Notes: generated by a model from the sequence alone, not told the origin. A DNA stretch of 64,000 nt from Occultella glacieicola (GCF_004353825.1 NZ_SMNA01000006.1:372001-436000), one strand, 5' to 3'; positions 24,982 to 34,019 are shown, numbered from the stretch's first letter. Numbers and translations are program-made.

Positions 24982-25688
24982 TGAACTCGCGGGGCATGCG
25001 CCGCACCGGCGTCGCCGCGGCGGTAGCCGGCCTCGCGCTCATGGTGGGCTGCTCCCTCTCCCCTGGGGGGCAGCCCACCACCTCGACGGCGACGCCGGTC
25101 GGTGATGCCGACCCGGCCGGCGGCGCCACCACCGAGCCGGCACCTGGGCCCAGCGCCCCGGTGCCGGCCTCGCCCGTCCCGGGCGAGGGCCCGATTCCCG
25201 TGGTCGACTCGACCGGCACCCGCACCGCAGAGCCGGTGGTCGCCCCGGCGCGGCTCGAGCTGGCGGCGCTGGGCATCGACATGCCCGTCACGGCGGTCGA
25301 CATCGCCCCGGACGGACAGATGGAGATCCCCGAGAACGCCCTGGTCGCCGGCTGGTACCGGTTCGGTCCGACCGCAGGCGCCGTGTCTGGTGCGGTGGTG
25401 ATCGCCGCTCACGCCGGGTCCTACGTCACCCCGGTGGGACCGTTCCACGACCTGGATGAGGCGGCGGCGGGCGATCCGATCACGGTCACCCTGGTGGACG
25501 GCACCGCGGTGGCGTACGACGTGGAATCGGTGGAACGTCTGGCGAAGGACGTGATCGACCTCGGGCCGTACTTCGATCGGACGGGTGAGCACCGGCTCGT
25601 GCTCATCACCTGCGGAGGCCGTTGGGACCCCGAGCGCCGCAGTTACGACGACAACATCGTGCTGACCGCTAGGATTCGCACAGGATGA
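24981..25688 (+). CDS. Class F sortase, lipoprotein form
   Basis: A 235-residue cysteine transpeptidase with a lipoprotein signal (lipobox VGC at Cys24) and a ~65-residue Pro/Thr/Ala linker. The catalytic triad is readable: His144 in AAHAGS, Cys211 in LITCGG, Arg219/220 in PERRSYDDN. Class F sortases are actinobacterial; most have few known substrates. The start overlaps the previous stop (TGATG), and the stop overlaps the sigma factor start (ATGA). Most sortases are anchored by an N-terminal helix, so a lipidated form is notable. Its natural partner is presumably the DUF4397 protein. Confidence 0.87.
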   Translation: MNSRGMRRTGVAAAVAGLALMVGCSLSPGGQPTTSTATPVGDADPAGGATTEPAPGPSAPVPASPVPGEGPIPVVDSTGTRTAEPVVAPARLELAALGIDMPVTAVDIAPDGQMEIPENALVAGWYRFGPTAGAVSGAVVIAAHAGSYVTPVGPFHDLDEAAAGDPITVTLVDGTAVAYDVESVERLAKDVIDLGPYFDRTGEHRLVLITCGGRWDPERRSYDDNIVLTARIRTG

Positions 25689-26323
25689 ACGGGCAGGTGG
25701 GGCGTCCCGGCGCAACGACGCGGGACCGGCCGAGCGGGTCCCCGGTGACGTCGAGGAGGTCGGAGCCAGTGGGCGAGGTGGAGGCGACGGCCATGCTGCT
25801 TGAGCGCGCCTTCCTCGACGGCAGGCCCGAGTCGATGCGGGCCCTCTATGACCGATACGCACCGCTCGTTTTCACGATCGCGATGCGTTCCCTGGCTTCG
25901 GTCCCCGACGCCGAGGACGTGACCCAGCAGGTGTTCGTCGCGGCATGGCGGGGCCGGGTTGGGTTCGATCCTTCCCGCGCACCGCTGCAGGCGTGGCTGA
26001 TCGGGATCACCAGGAACGCCGTCGCCGACGCGCACGCCCGCAGAGCCCGAGAGGGACGGGCCACCGACGCTGCCCGGACCGGGGCCACCGACCACATCGA
26101 GGACGGCTCGGCACAGGTGGTGGACCAGGTGCTGGTCGCCGAAGCGATCGACGAGCTGGGTGAACCGCAACGAGCGATTATCAGAATGGCGTTCTTCGAC
26201 GAGTTGACCCATGTCGAGATCGCCGACCGGGTCGGCCTTCCGCTCGGCACCGTGAAATCACACATCAGACGGAGCCTCGGCAGGCTGCGCACGAGACTGG
26301 AGGTGGCAGATGTCGCATCTTGA
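25685..26323 (+). CDS. sigK: ECF sigma factor, SigK-like
   Basis: A 212-residue extracytoplasmic-function sigma factor. Region 2 is MRALYDRYAPLVFTIAMRSLASVPDAEDVTQQVFVAAWRG and region 4 is DELTHVEIADRVGLPLGTVKSHIRRSLGRLRTRL. The gene is followed, with a 14-bp overlap, by a Zn-binding anti-sigma factor, the arrangement of mycobacterial sigK-rskA. It is likely held at the membrane until the anti-sigma factor is cleaved. The SigK-like promoter at 24080-24107 would then be its own target. The N-terminal ~30 residues are extra. I call it SigK on gene order and promoter match; another ECF group is possible. Confidence 0.8.
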   Translation: MNGQVGRPGATTRDRPSGSPVTSRRSEPVGEVEATAMLLERAFLDGRPESMRALYDRYAPLVFTIAMRSLASVPDAEDVTQQVFVAAWRGRVGFDPSRAPLQAWLIGITRNAVADAHARRAREGRATDAARTGATDHIEDGSAQVVDQVLVAEAIDELGEPQRAIIRMAFFDELTHVEIADRVGLPLGTVKSHIRRSLGRLRTRLEVADVAS

Positions 26324-27053
26324 CGACCAGACGATCGCCCTCCGTGCCCTCGGCGAGGACCCGGGGCCTGAGGCGAGCGCGCACCTGGCCGGCTGTGCCA
26401 CGTGCCGCGACGAGGTCGGGGCCCTGCAGCGGGTGACGACCGCCGCGCGTGCGGGCGCGCCCCGCCTGGACGTTCCCGATGAGCGGGTCTGGCAGCATGT
26501 GGCCGAGGAACTCGGCCTGGACCGGATCGGTGCCGATGGAGTCGTCACCGACGAGGTCGACGCGGACCCGGACGACGCCGACGAGCCGCACGCGCCGATC
26601 CGGCTCAGTCACGACGTGCCCGCGCCCACGTCGTGGTGGCGGCGCCCCGTCTGGGTCGCGGCCGCCGGGTTCGTGCTCGGGGCCGCGGTCACCGCCGGCG
26701 CCCTGACGCTGGGTGGAGAAGGCGAACCACCGGTCGTCGCGACGGCCGAACTCGACCCACTGCCCGGCCACGAGGTGACCGGTACCGCCGCAGTTCATGA
26801 CGTGGACGGGCGTCAGGTCCTGCGCGTGGAACTTCCGGACCCCGGTGGCGCCGGGTTCCTGGAGGTCTGGCTCCTCGACGCCGACGCACAACGACTGGTC
26901 AGCCTCGGCATCCTCACCGGCACCGAGGGAACCTTCGACCTGCCCGTCGGCCTGGACCTCAGCGAGTTCCCGGTCGTGGACGTCTCGGAGGAACCTTTCG
27001 ACGGGGACCCAGCGCACAGCGGGGACAGCATCGTGCGCGGCACGCTCGCCTGA
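26310..27053 (+). CDS. rskA: Anti-sigma factor, RskA-like (ZAS motif)
   Basis: A 247-residue membrane protein that should hold the SigK-like factor inactive. The zinc anti-sigma motif is H25-x3-C29-x2-C32 (AHLAGCATC). A single transmembrane helix near residues 112-130 (VWVAAAGFVLGAAVTAGAL) separates the cytoplasmic domain from an extracytoplasmic RskA-like beta-domain (VTGTAAVHDVDGRQVLRVELPDPGGAGFLEVWLL). RskA proteins are cut by regulated intramembrane proteolysis. The start overlaps the sigma gene by 14 bp. It is the last gene of the operon. Confidence 0.85.
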   Translation: MSHLDDQTIALRALGEDPGPEASAHLAGCATCRDEVGALQRVTTAARAGAPRLDVPDERVWQHVAEELGLDRIGADGVVTDEVDADPDDADEPHAPIRLSHDVPAPTSWWRRPVWVAAAGFVLGAAVTAGALTLGGEGEPPVVATAELDPLPGHEVTGTAAVHDVDGRQVLRVELPDPGGAGFLEVWLLDADAQRLVSLGILTGTEGTFDLPVGLDLSEFPVVDVSEEPFDGDPAHSGDSIVRGTLA

Positions 27054-27541
27054 GCGGACGGCATCGAGCGCGCACGCTCCCCCGAGCCGGCGGGCCTGCC
27101 ACTCGGAGGTCGACGCGCCCGGGGTGCCCCTCGTATCGATGGTGAACAGGTCCCTGACCTCACGCCGTCTCGCCGCGCCCTGGACCACCCGTCGGTATCA
27201 CGCGCGAGACCCAGGCGCTGAAGTTTCCCGTTCGCCACGTCGACCTCTAGGTCCGACGGCGGGTCGGCGACGACCGAGTGGTCAGACTCCCCCACCGCGA
27301 TGCTCGTGATGACTTCGGCGACCTTCGCGGTCTCGTCAGCATCGTCGTGTCGGCCCTTCCTCGTGGGATGTGCAGTCCGAACGAGTCCTCAGCGGGTCGC
27401 GCACCCGGGCCATCCCCGGCGACCGCCGGCAGACCTACGCCGCCCACCCGTCGTGGCAGGGCGCCGAGCCTGCTGCTCGCAGGCACGCGATAGCGTGACC
27501 CGGGCAACTCCGCCCTCCCCGCTCAGCCCGAAGGACTTCGC
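27054..27541. other. 488-bp stretch without a clear gene
   Basis: The minus strand over about 27125-27370 reads like coding sequence: DADETAKVAEVITSIAVGES and SDLEVDVANGKLQRLGLARD, with ordinary codons. It has an in-frame stop just upstream, no good start and no recognised family, so it looks like a decayed gene. The last ~60 bp would hold the promoter of the SulP gene; GATAGCGT near 27488 is the only -10-like sequence seen. Confidence 0.4.
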
Positions 27542-29065
27542 GTGCCGCACGTCGCCCCCACCCCGCAGTCCGCCACCGGCTCGCCCGAGGCCGACGAGTC
27601 CTTCTCCGTGCGGGCCGCGCTGCGCTCGCCACGCCGGCTGCGCACCGAGGTGCTCGGCGGTCTCGTGGTGGCCCTCGCCCTGATCCCGGAGGCGATCGCG
27701 TTCTCGATCATCGCCGGCGTGGACCCGCGGGTCGGGCTGTTCGCGGCCTTCACGATGGCGGTGACGATCGCGTTCGTCGGCGGCCGCCCGGCGATGATCT
27801 CCGCGGCCACCGGCGCCGTGGCCCTGGTGGTCGCGCCGGTGGTCCGCGACCACGGTCTCGACCATCTCATCGCCACGGTCATCCTCGGCGGGATCATCCA
27901 GGTGGTCCTCGGCGTGCTCGGCGTCGCCAAGCTGATGCGGTTCATCCCGCGGATGGTCATGGTCGGCTTCGTGAACGCCCTGGCGATCCTGATCTTCGTG
28001 GCCCAGGTGCCCCACCTGCTCGGGGTGACCTGGATCGTGTACCCGTTGCTCGCCGTCGGCATCGCGGTCATCGTGTTCTTCCCGAGGTTGACGAAGGTCG
28101 TGCCGGCCCCGCTGGTCGCGATCGTGGCGCTGACGGCGTTCACGGTGCTCGCGGGCATCGACGTGCCGACCGTCGGCGATGAGGGCGAACTGCCCGAGTC
28201 GCTCCCGTCCCTGCTGCTCCCGAACCTGCCGTTCTCCCTCGAGACCCTGCAGATCATCGCGCCGTACGCGCTCGCGATGGCGCTCGTCGGACTGCTCGAG
28301 TCCCTGCTGACCGCCAAGCTCGTCGACGACGTCACCGACACCCACTCCAACAAGACCCGTGAGGCGTGGGGCCAGGGCGTCGCGAACATCGTCACCGGGT
28401 TCTTCGGCGGCATGGGCGGCTGCGCGATGATCGGCCAGACGATGATCAACGTGAAGAGTTCCGGCGCGCGCACCCGGATCTCGACGTTCCTGGCCGGCCT
28501 GTTCCTGCTGATCCTCGTGGTGGGCCTCGGGGATGTCGTCGCGATCATGCCGATGGCCGCGCTCGTGGCCGTGATGGTCATGGTGTCCGTCGGCACGTTC
28601 GACTGGCACTCGATCCGGCCCTCGACGCTGCGCCGGCTGCCGAAGTCGGAGGTCACCGTCATGGTCGCGACGGTCGGGGTCACCGTCGCCACGAGCAACC
28701 TCGCCTACGGTGTGGGGGTCGGGGTGCTGATCGCGATGGTGCTGTTCGCACGCCGGGTCGCCCACGTCACGTCGGTCACCCGCCTGGACGCCTCGGACGA
28801 CGACGGCGAGCGCGTCTATGCGGTCGAGGGCGAGTTGTTCTTCGCGTCCTCCAACGACCTCGTCTACCAGTTCGACTACGCCGGCGACCCCCGCAGCGTG
28901 GTCATCGACATGTCGAAGGCGCACATCTGGGACGCCTCCACGGTCGCCACCCTGGACGCGATCACCACCAAGTACGAGGCCAAGGGCAAGGAGGTCCGGA
29001 TCGTCGGGCTGAACCCCGACAGCGCCGCCCGGCACGGGCGTCTCAGCGGCAACCTCGGCGACTGA
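27542..29065 (+). CDS. SulP-family anion transporter with STAS domain
   Basis: A 507-residue transporter of the SulP/SLC26 family (sulfate, bicarbonate or other anions). The membrane part has 10-14 helices with LVVALALIPEAIAFSIIAGVDPRVGLFAAF, SAATGAVALVVAPVV and a loop GFFGGMGGCAMIGQTMINVKSSGARTR, which is the SulP signature region. The C-terminal STAS domain (about residues 420-505) includes VVIDMSKAHIWDASTVATLD. Some bacterial members (BicA-like) carry bicarbonate by Na+ symport; the anion is not determined here. The start is GTG at 27542. It converges on the TetR gene with only 9 bp between stops. Confidence 0.87.
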   Translation: MPHVAPTPQSATGSPEADESFSVRAALRSPRRLRTEVLGGLVVALALIPEAIAFSIIAGVDPRVGLFAAFTMAVTIAFVGGRPAMISAATGAVALVVAPVVRDHGLDHLIATVILGGIIQVVLGVLGVAKLMRFIPRMVMVGFVNALAILIFVAQVPHLLGVTWIVYPLLAVGIAVIVFFPRLTKVVPAPLVAIVALTAFTVLAGIDVPTVGDEGELPESLPSLLLPNLPFSLETLQIIAPYALAMALVGLLESLLTAKLVDDVTDTHSNKTREAWGQGVANIVTGFFGGMGGCAMIGQTMINVKSSGARTRISTFLAGLFLLILVVGLGDVVAIMPMAALVAVMVMVSVGTFDWHSIRPSTLRRLPKSEVTVMVATVGVTVATSNLAYGVGVGVLIAMVLFARRVAHVTSVTRLDASDDDGERVYAVEGELFFASSNDLVYQFDYAGDPRSVVIDMSKAHIWDASTVATLDAITTKYEAKGKEVRIVGLNPDSAARHGRLSGNLGD

Positions 29066-29074
29066 GCCGGGCGC

Positions 29075-29671
29075 TCACTCGGCCGCGTCGGCCTCGAGGG
29101 CCGACACCAGCACCACGACCGCTTCGAGCGCGCCCTGCAGGTCCTCCCGGGTCAGCGGCCCGAGGTGCTTCGCCGCACCGAGCAGCCCGAGCGTGGTCGC
29201 GGACAGCGCGAGCGCGAGCGGCTCGGACGCCACCCGATCACTCAGCGCCCCCCGGCCCTGCAGGTCCTCGATCCAGGCCACCACCGCCCGGTGCCTAGCG
29301 CGATAGCGACCGTCGGTGACGCCGTCGGCGTAGGAACCGAGCACACCGTGCTCGTCGAGGAACGCGGCGGTCATCAGCGGATCGTCCAGGAGTACCTCGA
29401 CGGCGACGGCGTAGGCGCGGCTCAGCGAGGGCGGAACCGTCTCGCCGAGCCGCGTGCTGGCGGCGGCGTTCATGCGGTCCATCGAGCGGGTCAGCAGCAC
29501 GTCGAGGATCTCGCGCTTGCTCGCGAACTCCCGGTACACCGCACCCTTGGCGATGCCGACCTGCTCGGCAACGGCCTGGACACTCATCGCGTCGAAGCCG
29601 CGGGCGAGCACGAGGGCGCGGGCCGCGTCGAGGATCCGCTCGCGCCGGTCAGGGATGAGCGGACGCGGCAC
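29075..29671 (-). CDS. TetR-family regulator of the adjacent hydrolase
   Basis: A 198-residue TetR-type repressor. The HTH at residues 8-55 is RERILDAARALVLARGFDAMSVQAVAEQVGIAKGAVYREFASKREIL. The C-terminal helical domain is unassigned. Start is GTG at 29671, after a GGAGG ribosome site, and overlaps the end of the hydrolase gene by 23 bp, so the two form one operon. An 11-bp inverted repeat (30591-30621) in front of the hydrolase is the likely operator for autoregulation. Confidence 0.87.
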   Translation of the reverse strand: MPRPLIPDRRERILDAARALVLARGFDAMSVQAVAEQVGIAKGAVYREFASKREILDVLLTRSMDRMNAAASTRLGETVPPSLSRAYAVAVEVLLDDPLMTAAFLDEHGVLGSYADGVTDGRYRARHRAVVAWIEDLQGRGALSDRVASEPLALALSATTLGLLGAAKHLGPLTREDLQGALEAVVVLVSALEADAAE

Positions 29672-30578
29672 CGTCGCCTCCGGATCCTTGGCCGAGGGCG
29701 TCGAGAAAACCGGCGACGGCGGGGGTCACCAGGTCCGGACGGTCCCGTTGGACCCAGTGCCCGGCTCCTTCGACGACGACCAGGCGGGCGTCCGGGATCC
29801 GCGCGGCGGCCTCGCGGGCGCATGCGACGGGCACACCACCGTCCCGGGAGCCGTGCACGAGGAGCGCAGGCACGGAGAAGTTCTCGAGCCGGTCCAGGTA
29901 GTTCGTCCGGGTTCGGTTCCATTGGACCTGGTCGCGCTGCCACTGCTCGAACGCCACCCGGGCGTCCCGGCGACGCGCAGCAGCCGTGATCTCGGCGAGG
30001 AGGTCCTCGGTCAGTGCGTCCGGGTTACGCACGATCTGCCGCATACCGCTTGCCAGCAGGCGTGGGCTGCGCGCGTAGGCCTCCTGCGCCAGACTGAGGA
30101 GCCCGCTGCGCAGCGCCAGCCAGGTCAGGGTCTGGATGGGCAAGCTGAGCCATCCGTCGGCGAGCCGGTCCTGCAGCCCGTAGCTGCCGAACAGCATCGC
30201 ACCGGTGATCCGCTCGGGTTCGGCGAGGACATGCCCGATGGCCAGCCCGCCGCCGAGCGAGAGGCCCCCGATCGCATACGGCCCCAGCCCGACGGCGTCG
30301 ACGAACTCGGCGACGTAGGCGACCAGCCGGTCCTGGGTCACCGGCCAGGGCGCGCGGGGACTCTCGCCGAAGCCGGGGTGGTCGGGGGCGACCACCGTGT
30401 GCCCCGCCGCCGCCAGCGCTCCGCCGAGCTCGCCCCAGGACAGGGATGCGTTGTCCGCGTTCCCACCGTGCAGGAGCAGCACCGTGCCCGCCGCTGGCCT
30501 CGCCTCCCTCGCGGGCGACCAGTGCAGGTAGGACACCGGACCCCAGGGCAGGTCGACTGTCGATCGGCTCGGTCCCAT
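29649..30578 (-). CDS. Alpha/beta-hydrolase
   Basis: A 309-residue alpha/beta-hydrolase fold enzyme. The oxyanion HGG is in VLLLHGGNADN, the nucleophile elbow is GGLSLGGG, an acid residue is in VHGSRDGG and the catalytic His is GAGHWVQ. It could be an esterase, lactonase or C-C bond hydrolase; the substrate is unknown. A GAGGAG ribosome site precedes the ATG. It shares a transcript with the TetR gene that follows and is preceded by its operator. Confidence 0.85.
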   Translation of the reverse strand: MGPSRSTVDLPWGPVSYLHWSPAREARPAAGTVLLLHGGNADNASLSWGELGGALAAAGHTVVAPDHPGFGESPRAPWPVTQDRLVAYVAEFVDAVGLGPYAIGGLSLGGGLAIGHVLAEPERITGAMLFGSYGLQDRLADGWLSLPIQTLTWLALRSGLLSLAQEAYARSPRLLASGMRQIVRNPDALTEDLLAEITAAARRRDARVAFEQWQRDQVQWNRTRTNYLDRLENFSVPALLVHGSRDGGVPVACAREAAARIPDARLVVVEGAGHWVQRDRPDLVTPAVAGFLDALGQGSGGDGAASAHP

Positions 30579-30590
30579 CGGACTCCTCTC

Positions 30591-30621
30591 GTAGTGACCA
30601 GACTAGCACTCTGGTCACTAC
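30591..30621. promoter_or_regulatory. TetR operator upstream of hydrolase-tetR operon
   Basis: GTAGTGACCAG (30591-30601) and CTGGTCACTAC (30611-30621) form a perfect 11-bp inverted repeat with a 9-bp centre. It lies 13 bp before the hydrolase start, where it would overlap the promoter. Confidence 0.75.
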
Positions 30622-30639
30622 CGGAGCGAGCGACGCGGC

Positions 30640-30999
30640 CTACTGCGCGGATGGCGCCCCGCCGAGGCCGATCTCGTTGCCGTCCGGGTCGCGGTAGATC
30701 ACCTTCCGCACCCCGTTCCCGTACGTCTCGCGTGACTCCGGGTGGATGCCCCGCCGCGCCGCGGCGTCGGCAGCCTCGTCGAGGTCGCCGACGAAGAGCG
30801 TGACGAAGGAGTGCCCGGCGTGCTCGGGCCGTTGCTCCACGTACACGTGCCGACGTTCGGCTACCGTCCACACCCGCTCGGTGTCGTTCGGGTCGAACGT
30901 CTCGACCTCACCGAAGAGCCGGTGGTACCACCCCGCGGCGCGGCCGAGGTCGGTCACGGCGACGCCGGCGAACAACTCGAGTTCCCTCTCGGTCTCCAT
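30640..30999 (-). CDS. VOC-family (glyoxalase/bleomycin-resistance-like) protein
   Basis: A 119-residue protein with the paired beta-alpha-beta-beta-beta fold of the VOC superfamily. It opens ELFAGVAVTDLGRAAGWYHRLFGE and closes VRKVIYRDPDGNEIGLG, where a conserved Glu metal ligand lies. Members include dioxygenases, lyases and antibiotic-binding proteins; this one cannot be assigned. It is upstream of the hydrolase-tetR operon on the same strand but separated from it by the TetR operator, so it is probably a separate transcript. Confidence 0.8.
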   Translation of the reverse strand: METERELELFAGVAVTDLGRAAGWYHRLFGEVETFDPNDTERVWTVAERRHVYVEQRPEHAGHSFVTLFVGDLDEAADAAARRGIHPESRETYGNGVRKVIYRDPDGNEIGLGGAPSAQ

Positions 31000-31102
31000 G
31001 CCCCTACCGACCTCGGCCGGACACCGAACTCATCGGCCCACGGCGCGGTGGTGACCTCACGCTCCGGCGGCGCGGTCCGCGGCACCCTGCCGTCCGGGCC
31101 TG

Positions 31103-33871
31103 CTACTGCTCGATCCGCACGACCGTGCCGAGTCCGCCCCCCGACAGCGTGTCGGTCGTGACGTAGAGCGCACCGTCGGGCCCCACCGTGATGCCGCCGG
31201 GCGCTACCAGTGCCCCGTCCGCCACCTCGCTGCGCACGCCGTCCGGAGTCACCTTGATCAGGGCGCCCTCGAAGTCGCCGGTCGCGAACGCGTGCCCCAG
31301 GCCCTGTTCGGCGATCTCGAGGACGTACATGGTGCCGTCGGAGTCGAACGCGAGGTCGATGATCGAGGTGAAGCCCTCCGCGTGGACCTCGGCCGAGCCG
31401 TCCGCCGTCACCCGGTACACCCGCGACTCGCCCGGTGCGAACGGGAACCCGAGCAGTTCACCGACGTAGTAGGCGCCGTCCGGCCCGACGGTCACGGCGT
31501 CCGGCACGGACTGCGCCATCACCGTGCCCCCGGCGAACGGGACCTCGCGGTCTCCGAACGTGGTCAGGGTGCGCAACTCGCCCGAGTTCGCCTGGAACAG
31601 CAGGGCGTTCGCGCCGGCGTCGGCGATCACTACGCCGCCCGGAACGGCGGCGGCCGAATGCGGATTGGAGTCCGGCAGGCCGCCGTCGGGATTCACGGCA
31701 GCCTCGTAGGCGGCCAGGTCGGCAACCGTCCTCGTCCTGCCGTTGGGTGCAATCCGGAGGAGGACGCCGAGGTCGCTGCCGGCGGGCCGGGCGGCCGGGT
31801 CGTCGCCCAGGCCGACCGGCACGAACATGTTGCCCCGGCCCTGGAACGTCACGTCGTGCACCCCGACGACGTCACCGGCCGGTGCCAGGTAGGTCGGCAG
31901 TCCGCTGACCACGTCCGACGCCGCGCCCGTGCCGGGGTCGAGCCGCACGATCGCGCCGTCGTTCGACCCGCTACCCACGGTGGCGACGTACAGTCCGCCG
32001 TCGGGGCCGAACGCGAGCCCGCGCGGATTGTCCAGGCCGGTGGCGACCACCGTCGTATCGAAGGACAGCCCGAACCCGAGTGGGAGCAGGATGCCGTCGC
32101 CGTCGGCCTCGGGGATGTTCACCGGTAGCCGGCCCGCGGGGTCGATCTCCCCGGCGATCACGCCGACCACACCGTGGAAGTTGACCACGCCGGTGCCGTA
32201 GCTGTTGATCACGGCATCCGCACCGGGCAGCACGCTGATGTCGTACGGGTTCCGGGTGGCGATCACCACCACGGGCACCCCGGTGGCGGCGAGCTCGGCG
32301 ACCATCTGCTGCTGGGCCGCGTTGCCGGTCGCGTTGTAGGACGTGAACACCACGGCGTCGACCTCGGCCGCGGCCGCGACGGCACGCGCCCGGTAGGCGG
32401 CCGACGGCGAGGAGCCGTTCTCGTAGTCCTCGGTCACCTCGAAGCCCTGCTCGGCGAGCATCGGACCGACCCGCTCCGGCCAGCCGGAGCCGGCTCCGAC
32501 CATCAGGATGGTGTCGTCGAGGTCCAGCGGCAGGGTACGTGCGTCGTTGCGCAGCAGGGTGGCGGCCCGCTCGGAGATGGTCGCCGCGGTGGCCAGGTGC
32601 TCCGGCGCTCCGACCACGTCGTCGATCGCGCTCACGTCGGCGAACGGGTCGGCGAAGACGCCGCGCTCGGCCTTCCAGGTGAGGATCCGGCGCACCGACT
32701 CCCGGAGCCGCTCCACGGTGATCTCACCGTCGGCGACCGCCTGGCGCACGCCCTCGAACGAGGCATCCACGTCCGGAGAGTTCAGCAGGATGTCCGATCC
32801 GGCCAGGATGGTCAGTCGGGCGATGTCCTGCTGGCTCCAGTTCGACGCGAGCGCGGCCATGTCCAGGGCGTCGGTGGTGACGATGCCCTCGAAGCCCATC
32901 TCCTCGCGCAGCAGCCCGGTCAGCACCGCCGGTGAGAGGGTGCCGGGCATCGTGGGGTCGATCGCCTCGACGATGATGTGTGCGGTCATGATCATGTCCA
33001 CGCCACCATCGATCGCCGCCTGGAAGGGCGCCAGGTGCTCCTCGAGTGTGGCCCGGTCGTAGGTGACCACCGGCAGCCCGTAATGGGAGTCCTCGGCCGT
33101 GTCACCGTGGCCGGGGAAGTGCTTCGCGGTGGCCGCGACGTACTCCTGCAACCCTTGGATCTGAGCCACTCCGAGTTCGCTGACGACGGCCGGGTCCTCG
33201 CCCATCGACCGGATCCCGATCACCGGGTTGTCGGGGTTGGAGTTCAGGTCGAGCACGGGCGCGAAGTCGACGTTCACGCCGAGTGCGTCCATCTCGGCGC
33301 CGAGCAGCTCGCCCTGCCGTCGGGCCAGGTCCGCGTCGAACGTGGCACCGAGCGCCATGTTCCCGGGCAGCACGGTGGCCGGTGGCCCGATCCGCGCGAC
33401 CAGGCCACCCTCCTGGTCGATCGTGACGGCGAGCGGGAGGCCAGGACCGTCCTCGCCCAGGGCCGCCTCCTGCAGACCGTTGGACAGGGCCGCCGTCTGG
33501 TCGGGGCTGGCGGTGTTGCCGGACCACGCAAAATACAGAACGCCCCCGAGGTCGTACTTCTCCACCACCTCGGCCGGGGTGTCCACGCCGTATCGGGCCT
33601 GGTTGCTGGCGGCCATGGACGCGTCGTCGGCGGATGAGCCGTAGACGTGCGTCCAGGTCATCTGACCGATCAGTTCGTCCAGGCTCATGCTCGCGACGAT
33701 GGCGTCGATCTCGGCAGCGGTGGGGGTGTCGCTCGCCTCCGTGGGCGTGACGTCGGTCGGTGCCGGTGCCCGGGCTGCGCCCGTTGCGGGTGCCAGGGCG
33801 CCGAGCACCAGGGCCCCGGTGGCGAGCGCGGTGAGACCTGCACGGGCGGTCCGCGAACTGGGCAGAGTCAC
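31103..33871 (-). CDS. Secreted GH3 beta-N-acetylhexosaminidase-like enzyme fused to a ScyD-like propeller
   Basis: A 922-residue exported protein with a Sec signal peptide. Residues ~50-590 are a glycoside hydrolase family 3 unit: KHFPGHGDTAEDSHYGLP (the family 3 acid/base loop of NagZ-type enzymes) and GFEGIVTTDALDMAAL (with the nucleophile Asp), then the GH3 C-terminal domain. Residues ~605-922 form a ScyD/NHL-like propeller (VVATGLDNPRGLAFGPDGGLYVATVG, VPDAVTVGPDGAYYVGELLG). The likely role is release of N-acetylhexosamine from chitin or peptidoglycan outside the cell. The propeller function is unknown. A sigma70-like promoter is at 33966-33994. Confidence 0.85.
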   Translation of the reverse strand: MTLPSSRTARAGLTALATGALVLGALAPATGAARAPAPTDVTPTEASDTPTAAEIDAIVASMSLDELIGQMTWTHVYGSSADDASMAASNQARYGVDTPAEVVEKYDLGGVLYFAWSGNTASPDQTAALSNGLQEAALGEDGPGLPLAVTIDQEGGLVARIGPPATVLPGNMALGATFDADLARRQGELLGAEMDALGVNVDFAPVLDLNSNPDNPVIGIRSMGEDPAVVSELGVAQIQGLQEYVAATAKHFPGHGDTAEDSHYGLPVVTYDRATLEEHLAPFQAAIDGGVDMIMTAHIIVEAIDPTMPGTLSPAVLTGLLREEMGFEGIVTTDALDMAALASNWSQQDIARLTILAGSDILLNSPDVDASFEGVRQAVADGEITVERLRESVRRILTWKAERGVFADPFADVSAIDDVVGAPEHLATAATISERAATLLRNDARTLPLDLDDTILMVGAGSGWPERVGPMLAEQGFEVTEDYENGSSPSAAYRARAVAAAAEVDAVVFTSYNATGNAAQQQMVAELAATGVPVVVIATRNPYDISVLPGADAVINSYGTGVVNFHGVVGVIAGEIDPAGRLPVNIPEADGDGILLPLGFGLSFDTTVVATGLDNPRGLAFGPDGGLYVATVGSGSNDGAIVRLDPGTGAASDVVSGLPTYLAPAGDVVGVHDVTFQGRGNMFVPVGLGDDPAARPAGSDLGVLLRIAPNGRTRTVADLAAYEAAVNPDGGLPDSNPHSAAAVPGGVVIADAGANALLFQANSGELRTLTTFGDREVPFAGGTVMAQSVPDAVTVGPDGAYYVGELLGFPFAPGESRVYRVTADGSAEVHAEGFTSIIDLAFDSDGTMYVLEIAEQGLGHAFATGDFEGALIKVTPDGVRSEVADGALVAPGGITVGPDGALYVTTDTLSGGGLGTVVRIEQ

Positions 33872-33965
33872 GGTGCGTCTCCTCGGTCATGCCGTCGGCG
33901 ACCTGGTCGTCGCTCCCTCACGGCTCCCTTCGGGTCGGACCTCGTTGCCCGACTACGTGCTCGGA

Positions 33966-33994
33966 ACGATATTCAGGAGTCCGTCGATCGTCAA
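33966..33994 (-). promoter_or_regulatory. Sigma70-type promoter of GH3-propeller gene
   Basis: On the minus strand TTGACG (33989-33994), a 17-bp spacer, then TATCGT (33966-33971). It reads toward the GH3 start at 33871. Confidence 0.65.
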
Positions 33995-34019
33995 GAACTT
34001 TCACCCTGTCGACAGCAAC

